Positions 45,754 to 53,752 of a stretch of 64,000 nucleotides of DNA are shown piece by piece. Each line of letters opens with the position of its first letter. Within the stretch, counting starts at the first letter, position 1. A program made the position numbers and the translations under genes. The notes beneath the pieces are model-generated. The model worked only from the letters and a program-made list of their open reading frames with translations. It did no database searches and was not told the DNA's origin. Where the stretch lies: contig CAWCJO010000004.1 of assembly GCA_963795935.1 (NCBI GenBank), positions 682,001 through 746,000 on the forward strand. The letters run 5' to 3'. The DNA is from JAICMB01 sp963795935. GTDB lineage: Bacteria; Acidobacteriota; Terriglobia; Bryobacterales; Bryobacteraceae.

Positions 45754-46285
45754 TGTTATCTTCCTCCGGCTTCGGCTCGGGCTTCGGCACGCCCAGCTCG
45801 CCTCGCAGCGCGCTCATTTTATTCTCGTCGGCCACCGCATCGAGCAGCGCTTTCTCGAGCGCGTCGTTACCCTGCAGCGAGCCGCGCAGATCCGAAAGTT
45901 TCGTCCTCAGTTCGAGCAGCTTGTTCAGCGCCGGCACCTGCCGCGCCACCGCGTCCGGTTCGAAATCGTCCATGCTCTTGAAGTGCAGGTCGACGTTGAT
46001 CTTGGAGTTCGGGTCGTTAGTCAGCTTGTCAGCCACGGAAAATTGCACGTGCGGCTTCATGCCGGCCAGAACGGCGTCGAAGTTGTCGGGGTTCACCTCC
46101 GTGAACTTGCGGTCCCGCAACTGCGGGAGCGGTTCGGTGGGCTTTCCCGTAAAATCGCCGAGAACGCCCATCACGAACGGGAGTTCTTTCATCTCGATGG
46201 CATCGCCGATTTCAACATCGTAGGTGACGTGAACTCTCGGAGGACGTACGCGATCGAGTTTATGCTGTGTGCTCGCTTTCGCCAT
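45746..46285 (-). CDS. tssB: T6SS sheath protein TssB (VipA)
   Basis: 179 residues, small sheath subunit and first gene of the operon. Features: RVHVTYDVEIGDAIEMKELPFVMGVLGDFTG, then FTEVNPDNFDAVLAGMKPHVQFSVADKL and VDLHFKSMDDFEPDAVARQVPALNKLLELRTKLSDLRG, ending in a long helix that ClpV recognises after contraction. Its ATG lies about 110 bases behind a near-consensus promoter. Confidence 0.97.
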   Translation of the reverse strand: MAKASTQHKLDRVRPPRVHVTYDVEIGDAIEMKELPFVMGVLGDFTGKPTEPLPQLRDRKFTEVNPDNFDAVLAGMKPHVQFSVADKLTNDPNSKINVDLHFKSMDDFEPDAVARQVPALNKLLELRTKLSDLRGSLQGNDALEKALLDAVADENKMSALRGELGVPKPEPKPEEDNNG

Positions 46286-46403
46286 TTTTATTGCCTCGCT
46301 TTTATACTGTGTCGGAGCACTGCTGAATGTATCACAATCCGTCTGAACAAACGGACGACTTCCGGTTGCCGTTTCGGATCAAAACATAGGCAGGCAGTGG
46401 TTG

Positions 46404-46432
46404 AGTATAACGAGCCCGCGACGCGATGTCAA
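46404..46432 (-). promoter_or_regulatory. sigma-70-type promoter of the T6SS operon
   Basis: On the minus strand TTGACA (46432-46427) is separated by exactly 17 bases from TATACT (46409-46404). That is a full match in the -35 box and five of six in the -10 box. The predicted start is near 46397, giving an untranslated leader of about 110 bases before tssB. No other good promoter is seen inside the operon. Confidence 0.75.
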
Positions 46433-46440
46433 CCCCGACT

Positions 46441-46454
46441 GTAAGAGTTCTTAC
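46441..46454. promoter_or_regulatory. inverted repeat next to the T6SS -35 box
   Basis: GTAAGA, two bases, TCTTAC: a perfect 6-bp inverted repeat lying 8 bases upstream of the -35 box. Place and symmetry fit the binding site of a dimeric regulator, most likely an activator. The regulator is unknown. Confidence 0.4.
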
Positions 46455-46532
46455 TATCTTCTCCGCGTCCGTCCTTCTCATATCTTCGTTCCCTTGCTCG
46501 TCTAGATACGCGCCTTTTGTTAAGAAAGGGGG

Positions 46533-47084
46533 TCACCGCGCGCCTGTCCGTTTCCAAAGCTCCTGGGAAGGAACCCGCAAAGCGCGGTTGAACTTGCTCG
46601 AGGAGTTCTCCCAGGCGACGATCATGGTCAGTTCGATTACTTCGTCTTCATCGAAAAATTCCCGGAGGCGCGCGAAGATCTCGTCGGTGACATCGGCGCC
46701 CGCGATCGTCATGGCATCGGCATAGGCCAAGGCGGCGCGTTCTTTGCGATCGAATAGCGGGCTTGTGGCGTAGCCGTCAAGCGCCAGAATCTTTTCGTCC
46801 GCAATACCGAGTTCGCCGCCGACCGCGGCATTGATGTCCTGTCAGAACACGCAGCCGTTGAGCGCGGCGACGCGGCGATTGAGCAAAGCCTGCAAGCCGG
46901 GATCGATGAGGCCGGACTCCTCAATCCCGCTCCACATGGCGCGCGCGGCGCGGAAGAGAGGCGGGCGGCGGGCGTAAACAAGATGGTTCCGCAGCGGCGC
47001 GCCCCACTTCCTGGTCTGGGCTTCGAGAATGCGCCTGATATCGGGATCGGCGGTGGTGGGATCGATCTCTTGTACGCGCGGCAT
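46533..47084 (-). CDS. carboxymuconolactone-decarboxylase / AhpD-like protein, selenoprotein candidate with CxxU
   Basis: One frame of 183 sense codons from ATG 47084 to 46533 is interrupted only by TGA at 46844-46842 (residue 81). Before it: DPDIRRILEAQTRKWGAPLRNHLVYARRPPLFRA and LLNRRVAALNGCVF; after it: QDINAAVGGELGIADEKILAL, RKERAALAYADAMT, VIELTMIVAWENSSSKFNRAL. The CMD/AhpD family has NGCxxCxDIN at this point, so the TGA stands exactly on the second redox Cys, behind an intact Cys78. Such proteins reduce peroxides or disulfides. Family homologs with Sec are known to me from selenoproteome surveys. Read as stop, two useless pieces of 80 and 65 residues result. A hairpin with loop GGTCG follows. 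Confidence 0.78.
46814..46830 (-). promoter_or_regulatory. SECIS-like hairpin after the TGA of the CMD gene
   Basis: On the minus strand: GCCGC, loop GGTCG, GCGGC, five G/C pairs plus a T-G pair at the base. The loop starts 18 bases after the TGA, with G as its first two bases. GGUC is also found in the loop of the E. coli fdhF SECIS, as I recall. Stem length, loop length and distance lie inside the bacterial SECIS range. Confidence 0.65.
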
Positions 47085-47108
47085 GTTTGCAGGTTACCGG
47101 CTGCGGCG

Positions 47109-47922
47109 ATGCGGCGTCTAGCGGGCGTGAGAGCGAGGCAGGTAGAAACGAGAACCCTCTTTTCTACAAACACGCTTCCGCGGCGAAGCCTGTTTGGGTT
47201 GAACGCGTGCAACTTCCTGCAGGCCGAGATGTGCCCGTTCTCAACGTGTTCCTGAGAGAAGCGCATTGGCGTTACGACGCTATCGGCGCGGCGACGGCGG
47301 CCAGCGGTTTGGGGACACTGCTATTTCAATTTCCCGCCGGTTGGCTGACCGACCGCGTTTCGCGCCGCCGCATGCTGTTCGCCGCCCCAACGCTCCGATC
47401 CTACCCGCCGTCGCGCTGTATGTGAAGAAGCTCGGAGGGTCCGACGACCTCATGACGGCAACCGTTCTCACGGCGCAGGTCGTCATGGTCCCAGTCGCTC
47501 TTCTGGCGGGGCGTTTCTGCGATTCCTGGGGACGCAAACCCGTGATGGCCGTGGCATTCTGGGTGCTGCCGCTGCGGATCTTCTCCTATTCGCTGGTCCG
47601 CGCGCCCGGAGCGATCGTCGCACTCCAGACGCTCGACGGCATCGGAGCCGGAATCTACAGGGTCGCCGTCGTGGCGCTCAGCGCCGACCTTACGCGCGGC
47701 AAGGGACGTTTCAACACACTGCTGGGCCTGTTCGCGACGGCGCTCGCAACCGGCGGCGTCGCGGGTCCTCTGATTTCCGGAACATTGATTCAGCGCTGGG
47801 GATTCAACGCGACCTTTTATGCCTTCGCCGGCATGGCCATCGTGGGCGCCATGATCTTCACCGTGCTGGTGCCCGAAACGGCGAGACTAATCTCTTCATC
47901 CGGTAAAGGTAATTCTATATAA
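47109..47922 (+). pseudogene. MFS transporter with a large internal deletion and a frame break
   Basis: It starts MRRLAGVRARQVE, then FGLNACNFLQAEM near 47230. After a frame shift come VPVLNVFLREAHWRYDAIGAATAASGLGTLLFQFPAGWLTDRVSRRRMLF (helices 1-2). Then it jumps near 47392 to ILPAVALYVKKLGGSDDLMTATVLTAQVVMVPVALLAGRFCDSWGRKPVM (helices 7-8 of a full MFS) and the normal end to 47922. About four helices are missing and the join is out of frame, so this is real decay, not a single base error. The substrate is unknown. Confidence 0.75.
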
Positions 47923-48172
47923 GAGAACAGAATTAGTAGGGCTTGTGGAAATGTGGATTTCCGGGTAAGCGGCGGGTGGGGTTACAGTTCGGCTCACGCC
48001 ATCCTGTGGATTCGAAAGTAGGCGCCGCTGCAAGAACGGCAACGAAACGGCGCATGCACAGGAAGGAACCGGTTTGCGAAAGCCCGCGGTGGATAAAAAT
48101 AGAATTCTGTGTGAGAGCAGCCGTTTAAGCTGTGAATGGGAGGGTTGAATTCCGGCCGAAGATATTCTCGTT
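47923..48172. other. intergenic, nothing recognised
   Basis: 250 bases between the MFS remnant and the vapC remnant. No conserved frame, RNA gene or clear hairpin was seen. Confidence 0.4.
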
Positions 48173-48512
48173 TCAGAAAGGCTCGCCGATTAATCGCGTT
48201 TGCTCTGCCCGGGCCGCGGCGGCGAGATCGGCGTCCAGCGTCGCCAGGGGTACGCCTTCCCAGAGCGCCAGTTCCAAATAGGAGGCGTCGTGGACTGGCA
48301 GGCGATGAGTCCGCGCCAACCGTAGGACCCCGGCTTCATCAGGGGGAGCGATCCACCAGGATCGGAAGCCGCGAAAGGTTGTCGGAGAAAATTGCTTGTA
48401 TCGGATTCGGCTATTCGTTTCCGCCGCTCGTTCACAATCGGGATATTGCGAACCTCGAACCACCAAAAATACCCAGCAGGCTGCAATTGAGGCATTTGAG
48501 TACGAACGGCAT
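48173..48512 (-). pseudogene. vapC: PIN-domain toxin (VapC-like), broken
   Basis: It starts ATG 48512 two bases after the antitoxin stop (MPFVL, then lost). The first catalytic Asp region is missing. WWFEVRNIPIVNERRKRI follows in another frame, and after one more shift PDEAGVLRLARTHRLPVHDASYLELALWEGVPLATLDADLAAAARAEQTRLIGEPF ends at 48173. The ASYLELAL and LATLDADL boxes are the PIN C-terminal catalytic motifs. With the first Asp lost and two frame changes it cannot be an active RNase. Confidence 0.75.
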
Positions 48513-48514
48513 CA

Positions 48515-48757
48515 CTACTTGCGACCGTCCTTGCGGGCGGCTCGTAATTCATCGACTGCGATTTTCCCGGTTCGCATGCGAAGTTCACCGATGTTCGCGA
48601 CCGCGTTGTCAATCTCCTTTTGCCGTTGGTCCGTCTCGGGCACGATTCTGGCGATGGCATGACCATGACGAGTGACAATCACCGACTCGCCGCGCTCCAC
48701 ATCCTCGAGCAGTTGAGGCAGATGGGCTTTCGCCTCCGAAGCTTGGATTTCACGCAT
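48515..48757 (-). CDS. vapB: Phd/YefM-type antitoxin
   Basis: 80 residues from MREIQASEAKAHLPQLLEDVERGESVIVTRHGHAIARIVPE. The first 45 residues are the Phd DNA-binding fold (ASEAKAHLxxLLxxVExGE, then ITRHGxxVA). The C-terminal 30 residues wrap the toxin. The frame is intact although its toxin is broken. It binds the operon promoter; without toxin it has no clear selective reason and may be next to decay. Confidence 0.85.
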   Translation of the reverse strand: MREIQASEAKAHLPQLLEDVERGESVIVTRHGHAIARIVPETDQRQKEIDNAVANIGELRMRTGKIAVDELRAARKDGRK

Positions 48758-48780
48758 ACTCAATATTCTGACTGGCTTGA

Positions 48781-48855
48781 TGGAGGCGCGGGTCGGAATT
48801 GAACCGACGAATAAAGGTTTTGCAGACCTTGGCCTTACCACTTGGCTACCGCGCC
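48781..48855 (-). tRNA. tRNA-Cys(GCA)
   Basis: 75 bases with CCA encoded. Acceptor GGCGCGG pairs with CCGCGCC; the anticodon stem-loop AAGGT-CTGCAAA-ACCTT has GCA; the T arm is GTCGG-TTCAATT-CCGAC; discriminator T. This is normal tRNA-Cys, not tRNA-Sec (no long variable arm, no TCA anticodon). Confidence 0.95.
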
Positions 48856-48912
48856 GAGTCCGTGAGAGGCTTCTCTTCAAACCATACCGCGACGCGGCGG
48901 CCGCGGTCAATT

Positions 48913-50013
48913 TTAAGCGCGACGGGCCTCCTCGAGTACGGACCAATAGCGCGCGGCAACCATTGACGGGTTATGGTGAGCGGCGATGTGACGGGCGGCG
49001 CTCTCGCCGATGCCGCGAGCGTCCGAGGGGGAGCTTGCGAGCCACGCCATGGCGGCCGCCAGCATGGACTCTTCCACGGCGCCCGTATCGATGCGCACGC
49101 ACGCCGCGGCCGGAAAGCGCGCGGCCTCCGCGCCATCGCTCAACAGCAGCGGCTTGCCGATGCCCATGAGCCGGATCGCGATGCCCGATGTTTCGCCCGC
49201 CGGGGGATAGCGCACATTGACGCAGGCGTCGACCGCCGCCGCGTGCAGCCAGAACTCCGTTTCCTTCAGATATTCCACCCTAACGATTGCGGGGTGTTGT
49301 AGCAGAGGCCGCAGGGCGCGTTCGAGGTCGCTCGAAGCAAATTCGCCGGCAATCAGCAGCGCCATCGCGGAGCGGCGGCGGGCGGCTTCGAAGGCGCGCA
49401 GAATGGGGAGCAGACGCTTCGATTCGCGCAGGTGTCCGAAGACTCCAAACAGAAACGTCGAGCCGTTCAGGCCGAGTTTGGCGCGCAAACGCTCGACATC
49501 GTAGGCGCGCGGAGGCGGAGGCGGCGCGAACAGATGGGGGATCTCGTGAACGGACGCTTGCGGGGCATGCGCCTTGACCATTGCGGCAGCCGCCGGGTTA
49601 TGTACGATGACGGCCCGCGAGCGTTCGGCGACGCGCTTGATCATGGGGTATTTGAAATAGCGTGGATCGCCCGCCGAGCGGGCCCGCGTTCGCCACAGGG
49701 AACGCGCCAGACCGGCCTGCCAAGCGCCGTAGTTGTAGACGAATTCATCGACGTACCGCGCTTCGGTGAGGGCGCCCAGAAAAAAATGGTGGAGCACGGC
49801 GTCGTGCAGCACGACGACCCCAGGCGAGGCCAGGGCACGATCGTAAATGGCCCTGTGCAGAAGATTGTTACCGAGATGGTAAAGGTGAACGTCGGCCCGC
49901 GAGGCGCCCGGTTCGAGCGCGCCGAGCTTATGCAAAGCGGCGAGCAGCGCGGCGGAGTAATCGGCAACGCCTGTTGCAGCGGGCGGCAACGGGGAATGAA
50001 AACCGACAGTCAA
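48913..50013 (-). CDS. glycosyltransferase, GT4-like
   Basis: 366 residues from TTG 50013 (TVGFHSPLPPAATGVADYSAALLAAL), 13 bases after the yggS stop. The N-terminal Rossmann domain has PLPPAATGVADYS, the mark of GT4 enzymes, and VVVLHDAVLHHFF; the C-terminal one has FLFGVFGHLRESKRLLPILRAFEAARRR, VEYLKETEFWLHAAAVDACVNVRYPPAGETSGIAIRLMGIGKPLLLS with the donor-binding E-T-S-G-I. It transfers a sugar from a nucleotide donor; product unknown. It may serve envelope polysaccharide synthesis, as does Wzt near 62281, but they are far apart. Confidence 0.85.
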   Translation of the reverse strand: MTVGFHSPLPPAATGVADYSAALLAALHKLGALEPGASRADVHLYHLGNNLLHRAIYDRALASPGVVVLHDAVLHHFFLGALTEARYVDEFVYNYGAWQAGLARSLWRTRARSAGDPRYFKYPMIKRVAERSRAVIVHNPAAAAMVKAHAPQASVHEIPHLFAPPPPPRAYDVERLRAKLGLNGSTFLFGVFGHLRESKRLLPILRAFEAARRRSAMALLIAGEFASSDLERALRPLLQHPAIVRVEYLKETEFWLHAAAVDACVNVRYPPAGETSGIAIRLMGIGKPLLLSDGAEAARFPAAACVRIDTGAVEESMLAAAMAWLASSPSDARGIGESAARHIAAHHNPSMVAARYWSVLEEARRA

Positions 50014-50026
50014 TTCGAGTGTTCCG

Positions 50027-50698
50027 CTACTCTTTCCGCCGCGGCCCAAACAGCGCCGTCCCAATGCGCACGCAGGTCGAGCCCTCCTCGATGGCGACCT
50101 CGAAATCGTGCGACATGCCCATCGATAATTGCGGCAGCGAATAACGGGCCGCGAGCTCCCGCAGGCGCGCGAAGTAGGGGCGGGACGGCTCCGCTTCTTC
50201 GCTCCACGGCGGCATCGTCATGAGGCCGGCGAGATTCAGGTTACGGCACTCGCGCACGCCGGCCACCAGTTCGTCCAGAGCATGGGGCGCCGCGCCGGTT
50301 TTCGTCTGTTCGGAAGAGAGCTTTACTTCGAGCATGACGTCGAGACGCTTGCCCTCCGCATCGAGCCGGCGCGCAAGCTTTGCCGCGTCCAGCGTCTGGA
50401 CGACGTCGAAAAGCTCGGCCGCGCGCCGGGTCTTGTTCGATTGCAGATGCCCGATCAGATGAAAGCGGGCCTCCGCCAGGCCTGCCAACTCCGCGTGCTT
50501 GCCCTCGAATTCCTGGACATAGTTCTCGCCGAAATTGCGTATTCCTGCAACATAGGCCTCGCGCATCAGGGCGGCTGGGAACTTTTTAGTTACGGCCAAT
50601 AAGGTGATACCCGCCGGGGCGCGGCCCGCGCGCGCGGCGGCCGATTCGATCCTGCTTTGGACGGCGTGGAGCCTGTCGCCTAATGTTTGTGCCGGCAC
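50027..50698 (-). CDS. yggS: pyridoxal-phosphate homeostasis protein, YggS/PROSC family
   Basis: 223 residues. PLP-binding Lys38 in LLAVTKKFP, then FGENYVQEFEGK, FHLIGHLQSNKTRRA, VQTLDAAKLARRLD, MLEVKLSSEQTKTGAA, LNLAGLMTMPPW, LSMGMSHDFEVAIEEGSTCVRIGTALFGPR. It keeps free PLP balanced. It shares an operon with the glycosyltransferase and starts divergently from 50724. Confidence 0.95.
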   Translation of the reverse strand: MPAQTLGDRLHAVQSRIESAAARAGRAPAGITLLAVTKKFPAALMREAYVAGIRNFGENYVQEFEGKHAELAGLAEARFHLIGHLQSNKTRRAAELFDVVQTLDAAKLARRLDAEGKRLDVMLEVKLSSEQTKTGAAPHALDELVAGVRECRNLNLAGLMTMPPWSEEAEPSRPYFARLRELAARYSLPQLSMGMSHDFEVAIEEGSTCVRIGTALFGPRRKE

Positions 50699-50723
50699 CG
50701 ACGATTACCATCATAAGGGTTCG

Positions 50724-52226
50724 GTGCAATCTAACGTCCGCAGCGGCCGCCGCGGCGGTCCCGTCGAAATCCGTCTGGCGATCGATCGTTTTCTCCAGGC
50801 CGCCAAGCAACCGGCATTGCTTGAGGCGGGTGAAGAGTCAATCGCGCTCTCGGGCAATAATCTCGTTTTGGAGGATCGCGGCGCGGCGCTGCTGCTGCAG
50901 GCCTGGGACGAGCGGCGCAATCTCGTGCGGCGGCTCTCGGAAATCGAATCGGAGGGGCGCGGCCGCCTGGAGTTGCGCGCGGAGCGCTTCGGCAAGAAAT
51001 TCGCGACGCTGACGCTTCTCGATCTCGATCGCAGTTCCCGCGAACGGCTCGAATTACGCGGCGCGCGGCTCGAATTCCGCGAACAGATGCGCCGCTTTCT
51101 GAGGCGGCAATTCTCCGGGTATAAAGTCGCGGAGCTTTCGACGGAAGCGAATCTCGAGGACAGCCTCTCGCCCGCCTATGCGCGGGCGCTGCTGCGCGAC
51201 GGCGCGTCCGCATGGGCGGCCATCGGAGCGGGGCCGGATTGCCTCAATCTCGACGGCGTCCTCAGCTTCGGGCTTATCTGGCTCGATTATCTACGCCGTC
51301 GCGAACGCGGCCTCACCGTGCGCGGCCTCATCCTGCTGCTGCCCGCCGCCCGCGAGAAGACTACCTGCCTGCGGCTGCGTCATTTGAACGCCGCTATCGC
51401 CGATTTTCACGTGTTTGCCTACTCGCCGGACGGGGTCGAATACGCCTTGGACCTGCGCGATTACGGCAACGTGGACACGCGCCTGGAGCCTGTTTGCCGC
51501 CGCAGGCCGGGCGCGGCGGACGAGATCGTCACCGCTCTGCTCGAAAAACCGTATGTCGAGGCGGTGAACCGTCCGGCGGGCGAAATCGGTTTGCGCGTCA
51601 ATGGCCTGGAGTTCGCACGGACAGCGGGGGAAACGATCGTCTACGGAATCGAAACATACAGAGTAGCCAAGACATCTAATCTCACGAATAGCGGGGCGGA
51701 AATCGAGCGGCTGGCGGAAGGGTTGGCCCGTTTTCGCTCCGCCGATGCCCGGGACAAGCTGAATCCTCTGTATTTGAAAGGCCGCGAGTTGTGGTTGGAG
51801 TCGCGGGTGCGGAATTCTCTGGAGCAAATTGACGCCACGTTGCTGCCCTCGCCCGTTTACGGCCAGACGCCGACGCTGGCGGCGGGAGATCGCGGTCTTG
51901 TCGATCTGTTGGCGGCCGGGCGCGATGGCCGCCTCTCCATTATTGAACTGAAAGCCTCCGAAGATATCCATCTTCCCTTGCAAGCTCTGGATTACTGGAT
52001 TCGCGTGAAGTGGCACCTGGACCGAGGGGAGTTCGAGCCCGCCGGCTATTTTCCAGACCTGCGGCTGCGCCGGGAGCCTCCCAAAATGATGTTGCTTGCG
52101 CCGGCGCTCGAGTTTCATCCGTCCAATGAAACGGTGCTGCGCTATTTTTCGCCGGGAATCGAAGTCGAGCGGGTGGGCGTCGGGGCGGATTGGCAGCGCG
52201 AAATGAAAATCATGTTCCGGATGTGA
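50724..52226 (+). CDS. protein of unknown function with a PD-(D/E)XK-like nuclease end
   Basis: About 500 residues. The start is uncertain: GTG 50724 (MQSNVRSGRRGGPVEIRLAIDRFL) is preferred because yggS starts divergently at 50698. Helical and strand-rich N-terminal part (ALSGNNLVLEDRGAALLLQAWDERRNLVRR). The C-terminal part has RGLVDLLAAGRDGRLSIIELKASEDIHLPLQALDYWIRVKWHLD: a D, about 13 residues, then E-x-K, the order of PD-(D/E)XK enzymes. I recall similar large proteins in Acidobacteria without function. It is followed after 4 bases by the DUF697-like gene. Confidence 0.6.
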   Translation: MQSNVRSGRRGGPVEIRLAIDRFLQAAKQPALLEAGEESIALSGNNLVLEDRGAALLLQAWDERRNLVRRLSEIESEGRGRLELRAERFGKKFATLTLLDLDRSSRERLELRGARLEFREQMRRFLRRQFSGYKVAELSTEANLEDSLSPAYARALLRDGASAWAAIGAGPDCLNLDGVLSFGLIWLDYLRRRERGLTVRGLILLLPAAREKTTCLRLRHLNAAIADFHVFAYSPDGVEYALDLRDYGNVDTRLEPVCRRRPGAADEIVTALLEKPYVEAVNRPAGEIGLRVNGLEFARTAGETIVYGIETYRVAKTSNLTNSGAEIERLAEGLARFRSADARDKLNPLYLKGRELWLESRVRNSLEQIDATLLPSPVYGQTPTLAAGDRGLVDLLAAGRDGRLSIIELKASEDIHLPLQALDYWIRVKWHLDRGEFEPAGYFPDLRLRREPPKMMLLAPALEFHPSNETVLRYFSPGIEVERVGVGADWQREMKIMFRM

Positions 52227-52230
52227 CGAA

Positions 52231-53106
52231 ATGTCTTTGAATGTATTCCACGACGTCAAGCAGGCCATCGCGAGCTTGGATCCGCAGGAAGTTCGCGATT
52301 TGGCGGAGCGCCCGATCCGCATCGGACTTCATGCCGGAAGCCCCGCCGCCTACCAGGAAATGCAGCGGTTCTTAGCGCCGGCGCAGGTTTCCGAGCGCAG
52401 GCGCATCGAACTGGGCGCGGTCTTGACGCCCGCGGCCAATCTGGACCGTTACGACCTGGACATCTACAGCCCGGAGCTGACCATGCCGCCGCACGGCTTC
52501 TATTTCTCGCCCGTAAATCCGGAACGGACCGTGCGCGAGGTGCTCCAAAAGCGGCCCGACATGGCGTTGCCGTTGGCGCGATACCTCTGCCCGTTCCGGC
52601 CGGCGGTTGTGAAGCGCATTATTACGAAGGTCTCGACGGAGAACGCGCTGTTCGCGCTCGCCACGGCGCTCCCCGACATCGTGCCGCTGCTGTCGCTCCC
52701 CTGGGCCCTTGGCGAATTTGCCTCCGATACGGCCTTCATTACGGCCAATCAGATCCGCATGGCGTTCCTGCTGGCGGGCGCGAGCGATCGCCCCATCGGA
52801 TACCGCGAGCAGAAGAGCGAGATCGGAAGCGTCGTCCTGAGCGCTTTTGGATGGCGGGCGCTCGCTCGCGAAGTGGTCGGGAAGATCCCACTCGGCGGCG
52901 GGCTGCTTCCCAAGGCCGCTATCGCCTACGCCGCGACGCGCGTCATCGGGATGTCGATGGAGCGGTATTACCGCATCGGCTACGGCTATACGCGGGAAGA
53001 GCGCAAAACGGCGTACGAACAAGCGCTCGAGCGCGGCAAAACCGTGGCGAGTGCGATGCTTTCCAGCCTCAAGCGTCACACCGCGCGGCGCGTAGTAAAC
53101 TCATGA
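52231..53106 (+). CDS. DUF697/EcsC-like membrane-associated protein
   Basis: 291 residues. LARYLCPFRPAVVKRIITKVSTENALFALATALPDIVPLLSLPWALGEFASDTAFITANQIRMAFLLAGAS is a hydrophobic helical core, then GRKEIGS-like residues (EIGSVVLSAFGWRALAREVVGKIPLGGGLLPKAAIAYAATRVIGMSMERYYRIGYGYTREERK). The IAYAAT-VIGxxxERYY end is that of DUF697/YcjF-type proteins found in membrane stress systems. Function unknown. It follows 50724 closely, in one transcript. Confidence 0.6.
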   Translation: MSLNVFHDVKQAIASLDPQEVRDLAERPIRIGLHAGSPAAYQEMQRFLAPAQVSERRRIELGAVLTPAANLDRYDLDIYSPELTMPPHGFYFSPVNPERTVREVLQKRPDMALPLARYLCPFRPAVVKRIITKVSTENALFALATALPDIVPLLSLPWALGEFASDTAFITANQIRMAFLLAGASDRPIGYREQKSEIGSVVLSAFGWRALAREVVGKIPLGGGLLPKAAIAYAATRVIGMSMERYYRIGYGYTREERKTAYEQALERGKTVASAMLSSLKRHTARRVVNS

Positions 53107-53113
53107 TAACCGC

Positions 53114-53752
53114 ATGCCGACGCGCGTGATCCCCGCTTTTCTTGGTCTTTGCGCCTTCTGCGCCGCCGATACCATCACCTTGCGGAGCGGCGGCGTCGTG
53201 GAAGGGTCCTATCTGGGCGGCGACGCACGCAACGTTCGCATCGCCGTGGGAGATCGCGTCGACTCCTATCCCGTCAGCGAAATTTCGACCATTCAGTTCA
53301 CTCGCGGCGCGGCTCCGAAGCAGACGCCCGTTCGCGGACCCGATGGATTGGAGCGCAGGACGTATGCGGCCCCGGCGGCGGGCGCGGTTGTACCCGCCGG
53401 ATCCGCGCTGACCGTGAAAGTGATCGATCCGATCGATTCGGATAATGCCAGGGTGGGGCAGACTTATCGTGCGAGCGTCGAACATCCCGTGGTTGTTGAC
53501 GGCCAGACCGTGATTCCGCAGGGGTCGAACGCCATCGTAAAGCTATTAAACGCCCCGCAGGCCGGCCCGCCGGACGGAGGCGCGGCGCTGACGCTCGACC
53601 TGGCGCAGGTTCAAGTGAACGGCCGCCTTATCGAAGTGGCGGGTGGAGCGGCGCTAACAGCCGGCGCGCCGGTCGTGATGAAGGGCGCGCACGTGCGCAT
53701 CCCGGCCGAAACGCTCCTGACCTTCACGTTGCGTCAGCCGCTGCGCCCATGA
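53114..53752 (+). CDS. exported protein of unknown function
   Basis: 212 residues. Signal peptide MPTRVIPAFLGLCAFCAA, then DTITLRSGGVVEGSYLGGDARNVRIAVGDRVDSYPVSEISTIQF, an Sm-like small beta barrel often found in exported Acidobacterial proteins. The C-terminal part (VPAGSALTVKVIDPIDSDNARVGQTYRASVEHPVVVDGQTVIPQGSNAIVKLL) is beta-rich and resembles peptidoglycan- or filament-associated accessory domains. It overlaps the next gene (ATGA at 53749). Confidence 0.65.
   Translation: MPTRVIPAFLGLCAFCAADTITLRSGGVVEGSYLGGDARNVRIAVGDRVDSYPVSEISTIQFTRGAAPKQTPVRGPDGLERRTYAAPAAGAVVPAGSALTVKVIDPIDSDNARVGQTYRASVEHPVVVDGQTVIPQGSNAIVKLLNAPQAGPPDGGAALTLDLAQVQVNGRLIEVAGGAALTAGAPVVMKGAHVRIPAETLLTFTLRQPLRP

Noticed and set aside
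48781..48855. tRNA next to redox genes as tRNA-Sec (selC)
   Set aside because: The anticodon is GCA and it has normal length without a long variable arm, so it is tRNA-Cys.
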